Below, one piece after another: positions 58,819 to 64,000 of a DNA stretch of 64,000 nucleotides. A program made the translations under genes and the position numbers. The notes below the pieces were generated by a model. The model had not been told where the DNA came from. It made no database searches and saw only the letters and a program-made list of their open reading frames with translations. The DNA is from Amycolatopsis umgeniensis. Lineage in GTDB: Bacteria > Actinomycetota > Actinomycetes > Mycobacteriales > Pseudonocardiaceae. The stretch is from positions 3,224,001 through 3,288,000 of the forward strand of contig NZ_JACHMX010000001.1 in assembly GCF_014205155.1 (NCBI RefSeq), read 5' to 3'. How positions within the stretch are numbered: the stretch's first letter is position 1; every line of letters starts with the position of its first letter.

Positions 58819-59853
58819 ATGATCAAGGCACGCGGCCTTGAGCGGCGTTTCCGCCGCAAGGGCCGCAATGGGGGCGAGGTCCACGCGGTCAAGGGCGTCG
58901 ATCTCGACGTGTCGGCCGGGGAGCTGGTCGGCTTCCTCGGGCCGAACGGCGCGGGGAAGACCACGACCCTGCGCATGCTGACGACGCTCCTCAAGCCCAC
59001 CGCCGGCGAAGCCACTGTCGGCGGCTGTGACCTGCTCGCCGACCCACTGGGGGTGCGCCGGCGAATCGGGTACGTCGCTCAGGGCGGCGGCACGGCACCG
59101 GCGAGCAAGGTCGTCGAGGAGGTCGAGTTCCAGGGGCGGCTGTACCGGATGAGCAAGGCGGACGCGCTCGCGCGCGGAGCCACCCTCGCCGAGCAGCTGG
59201 ACCTCGCCGGACTGGACCAGCGGCAGACCGCGACGCTGTCGGGCGGGCAGCGCCGCCGTCTCGACATCGCGCTCGGGCTGATCCACTCGCCCGGTCTCGT
59301 GTTCCTCGACGAGCCGTCGACCGGGCTCGACCCGCAGAGCCGCGCGAACCTGTGGGAGCACATCCGCAGGCTGCGCGACGAGCAGGGAGTCACTGTCTTC
59401 TTGACCACGCACTACCTCGACGAGGCCGACGCGCTCTCAGACCGGCTGATCGTCATCGACGACGGGAAGATCGTCGCCGAGGGCACGCCGGATTCGCTGA
59501 AGGCGAGGGTTTCCGGCGACAGTGTCGTCATCGAGGTCACGCCGGAGTCGGCGGCGGAGTCGGCGGCGGAGTCGGCGGCGGAGGCCGCGGAGGTCGCGGG
59601 CCGTCTCGAAGGAGCACACGAGATGACCGTCACCGACGGCACAGTGCGTTTCCGGGTACCACGCGGGGACACCGCGATGCCCGAACTGCTGCGGGCACTG
59701 GACGCGCGTGGCATCACGATGACGTCCATGCAGGTGCACCGGCCGACACTCGACGACGTCTTCCTGACCCTGACGGGCCGAAGCCTGCGTGACGCCGAAG
59801 AGGGTGCGTCGGTCGAGGACGCTCCGGAAAAGGAGGCCACGCATGTTGCATGA
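58819..59853 (+). CDS. DrrA-like ABC exporter ATPase
   Basis: 344-residue ATPase of the drug-export group. Walker A is GPNGAGKTT, signature LSGGQRRRLDIALGL, Walker B LVFLDEPSTGLDP, and H-loop FLTTHYLDEADALSDRL. A C-terminal extension of about 100 residues like DrrA follows (THYLDEADAL... RPTLDDVFLTLTGRSLRD). Between them is a 3x ESAA repeat (see 59545-59580). The start ATG has GGAAGGGG upstream. It is under the PadR operators and overlaps its permease gene by 11 bases. Substrate unknown. Confidence 0.94.
   Translation: MIKARGLERRFRRKGRNGGEVHAVKGVDLDVSAGELVGFLGPNGAGKTTTLRMLTTLLKPTAGEATVGGCDLLADPLGVRRRIGYVAQGGGTAPASKVVEEVEFQGRLYRMSKADALARGATLAEQLDLAGLDQRQTATLSGGQRRRLDIALGLIHSPGLVFLDEPSTGLDPQSRANLWEHIRRLRDEQGVTVFLTTHYLDEADALSDRLIVIDDGKIVAEGTPDSLKARVSGDSVVIEVTPESAAESAAESAAEAAEVAGRLEGAHEMTVTDGTVRFRVPRGDTAMPELLRALDARGITMTSMQVHRPTLDDVFLTLTGRSLRDAEEGASVEDAPEKEATHVA
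59545..59580 (+). repeat. 12-base tandem repeat within the exporter ATPase
   Basis: Three exact copies of GAGTCGGCGGCG, coding ESAA each time, with a degenerate fourth copy just after. It extends the linker between ATPase and C-terminal domain. Copy number could vary by slippage without shifting frame. Confidence 0.85.
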
Positions 59854-60607
59854 CACCTGGTTGATCTTCCGCCGGGACATGCTGGCGGCGTTGCGCAACC
59901 CGACGTGGCTTGCAATCGGCATCATGCAGCCGCTCCTCTATTTATTCTTCTTCGGGCCGCTCCTGGTGAAGGCGCTCAACGCGCAAGGGCTGTCCGATGT
60001 GGACGGATGGATGATCTTCACCCCGGCGATCATCGCGCAGCTCGCGCTGTTCGGCAGTTCCTTCGTCGGGTTTGGCCTCCTCGCGGAATACCGCTCCGGC
60101 GTGGTCGAGCGGATGCGGGTCACGCCGGTGAGCCGGGTGGCGTTGTTGCTGGGCAAGGTGCTCGCCAACGCGCTGCAGACGGTCGTCCAGGCGTTGATCA
60201 TCATCGCGTTGGCGTATCTGGTCTTCGACTTGAACGCACCGTTCGGCGGCGTCGTGCTCAGCCTGGTGATCGTTTTCCTTCTGTCGATCACGTTGGCGTC
60301 GTGCTCCTACGCGCTGGCGCTGACCCTCAAGAGCGAAGACGCCTTCCCTGCTTTGCTCAACGCGGTTCTCATGCCGTTGCTGCTGCTGTCCGGAATCCTG
60401 ATCCCGATCACCGCGGGGTCGGCGCCGGAGTGGCTGTACACGATTTCCCGCATCAATCCGTTCCGGCATGTGGTGGATGTCGAGCGGAACAGTTTCCGCG
60501 GTGACTTCTCGATGGACGCGCTGTTCACCGGGAGCGTCGTGGTGCTGGTCATGGCCGTTCTGGCCATCTGGTGGGGCTCGCGTACGTTCCAACGCGAAAA
60601 CGCCTGA
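59843..60607 (+). CDS. DrrB-like ABC-2 permease
   Basis: 254-residue ABC-2 type permease with about six helices (IGIMQPLLYLFFFGPLLV, IFTPAIIAQLALFGSSFVGFGLL, ALLLGKVLANALQTVVQALIIIALAYLVF, VVLSLVIVFLLSITLASCSYALAL, etc.). ISRINPFRHVVDVERNSFRGDF is the ABC-2 signature region near the C-terminus. AAAGGAGG lies six bases before the ATG, a very strong start, so the permease is well translated although it overlaps the ATPase gene. It forms an exporter with the upstream ATPase. Confidence 0.92.
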   Translation: MLHDTWLIFRRDMLAALRNPTWLAIGIMQPLLYLFFFGPLLVKALNAQGLSDVDGWMIFTPAIIAQLALFGSSFVGFGLLAEYRSGVVERMRVTPVSRVALLLGKVLANALQTVVQALIIIALAYLVFDLNAPFGGVVLSLVIVFLLSITLASCSYALALTLKSEDAFPALLNAVLMPLLLLSGILIPITAGSAPEWLYTISRINPFRHVVDVERNSFRGDFSMDALFTGSVVVLVMAVLAIWWGSRTFQRENA

Positions 60608-60620
60608 GACACGCTGTACC

Positions 60621-60665
60621 GAAAGGTCACCTTGCGGCCGCTCCGCGGACGTAAGGTGACCTTTC
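60621..60665. repeat. Intergenic hairpin, AAGG..CTTT family
   Basis: Perfect 13-bp arms (60621-60633 GAAAGGTCACCTT and 60653-60665). Each arm includes AAGGT-C/G-ACCTT, a perfect small palindrome. It lies 13 bases after the exporter permease stop and 29 bases before the next start, so it probably acts as a terminator. Confidence 0.78.
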
Positions 60666-60694
60666 CGGCGTACTGGGGCAAAATTCGAGGACAG

Positions 60695-61315
60695 GTGACT
60701 TTGATCGATCCGGAAGGTGAGCACGGCGTCACCCTGTCCCATCGGGAGACCGTGACGGACTGGGCGGCGGTGCGTGGCGCCGACATCCGGTTCGCCTCGG
60801 TCACCGTCAGCGAGAACACCAACTGGCGTGACGTCGCCGCGGAACGCAATCTGGCCGGCGCGCAGCACGCCGGTATCCACACCGGCGCACGGCACTATGC
60901 GCGCCCCGGCGCGGTCCACGACCAGGCCGACCATTTCGTGCGGACCGCGAGCGCGCTCGGCGCCTTCGCGCCCGGCTCGCTCGCGCCGGCGCTTGAGGTG
61001 GAAGCGCCCAGCGTCGACGACAGGTTCATCAAGGCGTGGATCAAACACGTCAGGCACGCCGCGCGCATCGAGCGCGTTCTGGTGTACGCGGGGCTCGATT
61101 GCTGGACGGACCGTCTGCACCCGGACAAGTGGGCGGACAGCGAAGTGGTGCTGTGGCTGGTCCGGCACAACGAGATCCCGGGGCGTCCGGGGTGGTTCCA
61201 CTCGCGGCTGGGATTGCACCAGCACGGTTTCGGCACCGGACTGCCCGGTGTGGACGGACCGATCGCCCAAGACGCCGTGGTCTATCCCTTCGCGCTCTCG
61301 GACGTCCTTCTGTAG
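60695..61315 (+). CDS. GH25-like (lysozyme-fold) protein, apparently without signal peptide
   Basis: 206-residue protein resembling glycoside hydrolase 25. GVTLSHRETVTDWAAVRGADIRFASVTVSENTNWRDVAAERNLAGAQHAGIHTGARHYA follows the family pattern. The later Asp-x-Glu position reads ALEVE, and the usual Asp near the N-terminus (DVS) reads VTLS. Key acids are therefore changed, and catalysis is doubtful. There is no signal peptide with the GTG at 60695, whose GAGG is four bases upstream. It could be a degenerate or phage-derived lysozyme-like protein. Confidence 0.65.
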   Translation: MTLIDPEGEHGVTLSHRETVTDWAAVRGADIRFASVTVSENTNWRDVAAERNLAGAQHAGIHTGARHYARPGAVHDQADHFVRTASALGAFAPGSLAPALEVEAPSVDDRFIKAWIKHVRHAARIERVLVYAGLDCWTDRLHPDKWADSEVVLWLVRHNEIPGRPGWFHSRLGLHQHGFGTGLPGVDGPIAQDAVVYPFALSDVLL

Positions 61316-61424
61316 TGCTCACTCCGTGACGACGGGTGTGCATGATGTCACCACGTGGTCGCGGATCTCACTTTCCGGCCGACGCGGGTTGCGTTTCCGA
61401 CCGCCCGGGCGGAGACAATGTCGC

Positions 61425-62702
61425 GTGCGGTTGATGTGCCGGAGGCTGCGGACGGACGTCGGGCCCGAGTGGGCACTGGCGGCTCTCGGGGTACGCGCCG
61501 AGGCCCTGGGGCTTGCGCCCCCGGCGGCACTTTGCGGGGACTGGTTCTCTTCGCGCGCTGTCATCGCGCTGAGTGCTTCGCTGACTCCTGTCCGGGACGT
61601 TTCCGAGGCGTTCGCGATTCCCGCTCGGATGCCGGTCGTTCGTGAGGCGGTGCCCGGCGCTGTCGGGGGCGGGTGGTTCGGTTACCTGAGTTACGACCTG
61701 ACCGATCCTTCCGGCCGTTCCGGTGGTCTCCCGCCGGCTGTCTGGGGCTGGGTCGACAGGGTGCTGCGGCTGGACGCGGACGGCGCGTGGTGGTTCGAGG
61801 CGCTGGTTCCCGACGACGACCCGGATCCGGTCGGCGAAGTGTCCGCGGTGGAATCCTTGCTCGCCGAGCTCCCCGAAGCGACGACTTGGAGTTCCGGCCC
61901 GCTGTCCCGGCCGCTTCCGTCGGAGCACTACGACGCGGTGAAGGCGTGCGTGCACGCGATCGAAGCCGGCGAGTTGTTCCAAGCGAACATCTGCGCTCGC
62001 TTCAACGGGAAGTTCGACGGCGACCCGATCGCGCTGTTTTCCGAAGGTACGCGTCGCTTGGGGGCTCGCCGGTCGGCGTTCCTTGCCGGAGACTGGGGTT
62101 CGGTCGTGTCGTTCTCGCCTGAGCTTTTCCTTGCCAGGCAAGGGCAGCGTGTCCGGTCGACGCCGATCAAGGGCACCATGCCGCGGCGGGACGCCTCCGA
62201 CGAGCACCTCGCGCGGCGGCTGCGGGAATCCACCAAGGACGTCGCCGAGAACGTGATGATCACCGATCTCGTCCGCAACGACCTCGGCCGGGTGTGCGCC
62301 ACCGGCAGTGTGCGCGTCCCCGAACTGCTCGAGGTCCGGCCCGCGCCCGGGGTCTGGCATCTCGAGTCCACTGTGGAGGGACTACTCGCCGACGGGGTCG
62401 ACGACGCGGCTCTGCTCGCCGCCACGTTCCCACCGGGTTCGGTGACGGGCGCGCCGAAGATCCGCGCCCTCGACCTGATCGCGGAACTGGAGCCCACGGC
62501 ACGCGGTGTCTACACGGGTGCGATCGGGCTCGCGTCGCCGATCGCCGGGCTGGAACTGAACGTCGCGATCAGGACTTTCGAAATCCACGACGGCACGATC
62601 GCGCTGGGAGTCGGCGGCGGGATCACCGCCGACTCCGACAGCGAAGCGGAATGGCAGGAATGCCTGCACAAGTCCGCCCCGCTGGAGCGTCTGCTCGATT
62701 GA
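61425..62702 (+). CDS. pabB: Aminodeoxychorismate synthase component I
   Basis: Chorismate-binding enzyme for folate p-aminobenzoate (425 aa). Family motifs include GELFQANICARF, SFSPELFL, STPIKGTMPRR, DLVRNDLGRVC and PPGSVTGAPKIRA, with AIGLASPIAGLELNVAIRTFE near the end. An isochorismate or anthranilate role is less likely given the gene-order match to M. tuberculosis pabB (Rv1005c). Start GTG 61425 with GGAG ten bases upstream, or ATG 61434. pabA is not adjacent. Confidence 0.93.
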   Translation: MRLMCRRLRTDVGPEWALAALGVRAEALGLAPPAALCGDWFSSRAVIALSASLTPVRDVSEAFAIPARMPVVREAVPGAVGGGWFGYLSYDLTDPSGRSGGLPPAVWGWVDRVLRLDADGAWWFEALVPDDDPDPVGEVSAVESLLAELPEATTWSSGPLSRPLPSEHYDAVKACVHAIEAGELFQANICARFNGKFDGDPIALFSEGTRRLGARRSAFLAGDWGSVVSFSPELFLARQGQRVRSTPIKGTMPRRDASDEHLARRLRESTKDVAENVMITDLVRNDLGRVCATGSVRVPELLEVRPAPGVWHLESTVEGLLADGVDDAALLAATFPPGSVTGAPKIRALDLIAELEPTARGVYTGAIGLASPIAGLELNVAIRTFEIHDGTIALGVGGGITADSDSEAEWQECLHKSAPLERLLD

Positions 62703-62703
62703 G

Positions 62704-63663
62704 TTACTTGGCGGGGTCCAGAAGGAGCTTGCCCGCCGTACCGCGCGAGCGCAGGGCCTCGTGGGCTGCGCGCGCGTCGGAAAGCGCGTACTCCCCGCCG
62801 GCGACAGCGCGGACCTGACCGGCGAGCGCCATCGAGAAGAGCTCGTCGAGCGTGCGGCCGAAGACGTTCCCGGGGAGCTTGAAGGCGTGCGGCAGCCACA
62901 TCCCGGACACGGTGGTGCTGTGGCCGAGAAGGTTGCGGGCTTCGATCGGCTTCGGCTGCTCGCGGCTGGCCATGCCGTAGAACGCGAGGCGGCCGAACGG
63001 CGCGAGGGCCGCGATGCTCTGGTCCGTGACGGTGCCGCCGGTCATGTCGAGGACGATGTCGACGCGCTTACCACCGTTCGCCTCGCGAAGCGCATCGGTC
63101 ATGTTTTCGGCGCGCGAATCGATGGCGACGTCGGCACCGAGTTCGAGGGCGAGACTCCTCTTCTCGTCGCTGCTGGCGGTCGCGATGACCCGGCTCGCTC
63201 CCCAGGCCTTCGCGAGTTGGACGGCGATGGAGCCGACCCCGCCTGCCGCCGCGTGCACGACGACCGATTCGCCGGGCTCGAGGTGGGCGTTCTTGCGCAG
63301 CAGGAGCGAGGCGGTGGTGCCCTGGACGATGAAGGAGAGCGCGGTCAGGTCGTCGATGCCGTCGGGCACGCCGAAACTGGTGACCTCGTCCGCCACGGCG
63401 CGCTCGGCGTAGCCGCCACCGCCGTTGAGCAGCGAGACCACACGCCTGCCGTCCGCGGTGCGGCCGACGACCTCGCCGCCGGGCACGAGCGGGAGCTTGC
63501 TCGGCGCGAGGTAGGAGTTCTCGGCTTGATGCGTATCGGCGTAATTGACGCCGATACGGTCGACCTCGATGAGCAGCTGACCTGGGCCGGGGACGGGATC
63601 GGGCAGGTCGACGAGGTTGAGCACCTCGGGTCCGCCGAATTCGGTCACCTGTACTGCGCGCAT
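62704..63663 (-). CDS. NADPH:quinone oxidoreductase (MDR, zinc-free)
   Basis: 319-residue MDR reductase. VQVTEFGGPEVLNLVDLPDPVPGPGQLLIEVDRIGVNYADTHQ is the quinone-reductase N-terminus. The Rossmann motif is VVHAAAGGVGSIAVQLAKAWGASRVIATAS, with no catalytic zinc ligands. The ATG at 63663 is six bases after AGGAGG; the ATG at 63669 directly abuts the Shine-Dalgarno and is too close. It ends one base from pabB. It is divergent from a TetR gene with TGAGACA operators between. Confidence 0.92.
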   Translation of the reverse strand: MRAVQVTEFGGPEVLNLVDLPDPVPGPGQLLIEVDRIGVNYADTHQAENSYLAPSKLPLVPGGEVVGRTADGRRVVSLLNGGGGYAERAVADEVTSFGVPDGIDDLTALSFIVQGTTASLLLRKNAHLEPGESVVVHAAAGGVGSIAVQLAKAWGASRVIATASSDEKRSLALELGADVAIDSRAENMTDALREANGGKRVDIVLDMTGGTVTDQSIAALAPFGRLAFYGMASREQPKPIEARNLLGHSTTVSGMWLPHAFKLPGNVFGRTLDELFSMALAGQVRAVAGGEYALSDARAAHEALRSRGTAGKLLLDPAK

Positions 63664-63681
63664 CCGCATCCTCCTCGTCGA

Positions 63682-63709
63682 GATGAGACATTCTTACATA
63701 TGTCTCATC
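63682..63709. promoter_or_regulatory. TetR-type operator between quinone reductase and TetR gene
   Basis: Perfect 10-bp dyad GATGAGACAT / ATGTCTCATC (63682-63691 and 63700-63709) with an 8-base spacer. A further ATGAGACA is at 63711-63718 and a weaker TGTTTCACTCAT follows. It covers the divergent promoters. Confidence 0.7.
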
Positions 63710-63726
63710 CATGAGACACTGCGTGA

Positions 63727-64000
63727 TATGTTTCACTCATCGAAACCGCACTCGAACGCCAGCTGACCTCGCCGCGCCCGGACGCCCTGCGCGCGTTCAC
63801 GATCGCGCGCGCCTGGTTCCTCGACGGGCGCCGGGTGGACATGGGTGATCTCGCGGGCGAGCTGGGGATCAGCCGGGCCACGTTGCACCGTTGGGTCGGC
63901 GGCCGGGATCAGCTGCTCGGCGAGATCCTGTGGTCGATGACCGTGGAGGTCTTCGAAGCGCGGGCTTCCGGCAAGCTCGGACGCGGCTCGGAGGGGATCG
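63727..64000 (+). CDS. TetR-family regulator, cut by window end, no ordinary start codon
   Basis: The visible frame encodes a TetR-like HTH: ALRAFTIARAWFLDGRRVDMGDLAGELGISRATLHRWVGGRDQLLGEILWSM. The N-terminus resembles the QsdR-like subgroup, and the C-terminal ligand domain is beyond the window. An in-frame TGA at 63724 precedes it. There is no ATG, GTG or TTG in frame before the conserved region; the first is GTG near 63820, inside the HTH. The coordinates give the open frame, not a proven start. A CTG at 63763 is a possible non-canonical start. Confidence 0.72.

Overview
The window is GC-rich, densely packed DNA with short intergenic gaps, many 4-base ATGA/GTGA gene overlaps and many GTG starts. 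It is an actinobacterial chromosome, most likely Pseudonocardiaceae (Amycolatopsis or a close relative). Supporting content includes rpfB, Wag31-type DivIVA modules, F420-type luciferase-like enzymes, a Dyp-peroxidase iron-uptake operon, ECF sigma/anti-sigma genes and a SAM riboswitch. No prophage, IS element, CRISPR array, rRNA or integrase was seen. One tRNA gene (Gln, TTG) is present.

The backbone matches, from my knowledge of gene order, the Mycobacterium tuberculosis block Rv1005c-Rv1026. In window order the shared genes are ppx, DUF501, ftsB-like, eno, mazG, a SurA-like lipoprotein, mfd, tRNA-Gln, glmU, prs, rplY, pth, a fatty acyl-AMP ligase, ispE, rsmA (ksgA), rpfB, tatD, metG and pabB. 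These cover cell-wall precursor supply (glmU, prs, ispE), translation (rplY, pth, rsmA, metG, tRNA-Gln), transcription-coupled repair (mfd), nucleotide clean-up (mazG), polyphosphate/ppGpp turnover (ppx) and wall remodelling (rpfB, two lytic transglycosylase-like proteins).

Accessory genes sit between backbone genes. 1-4.5 kb: a peptide ABC importer cut by the left edge. 9.7-12.9 kb: small enzymes and a divergent XRE-cupin regulator/thioredoxin reductase-like pair. 13.1-16.4 kb: efeUOB iron uptake behind an IdeR/DmdR box. 16.4-17.2 kb: two long related hairpins and a leaderless oxidase gene under a MerR/SoxR-type promoter. 17.2-21.4 kb: five coupled genes for an ECF sigma factor, a multi-span membrane anti-sigma, an ABC ATPase and two membrane proteins. 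21.4-22.8 kb: a divergent HxlR/quinone oxidoreductase pair. 28.4-35.4 kb: redox enzymes, an isochorismatase-like/NUDIX pair, and a desaturase-TetR unit. 40-42.8 kb: an LLM oxidoreductase, an NAD(P)-binding protein and a lipoprotein. 44.5-45.2 kb: two tiny tandem DivIVA-domain proteins. 50-51.3 kb: an orphan MetN-like ATPase under a SAM riboswitch. 52.6-53.6 kb: an HNH-less DUF222 gene. 58.1-60.6 kb: a PadR-controlled DrrAB-like exporter. The right edge holds a quinone oxidoreductase and a divergent TetR gene that is cut off and lacks an ordinary start codon.

The most unusual features are: (i) a set of long intergenic hairpins whose arms are themselves near-palindromes of the form AAG..CTTT; (ii) the sigma/anti-sigma/ABC unit; (iii) the coiled-coil-free DivIVA pair; (iv) the SAM-riboswitch-controlled orphan MetN. 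Start codons were chosen from Shine-Dalgarno position, overlap and N-terminal plausibility. No database search was possible, so family names rest on motifs and length.
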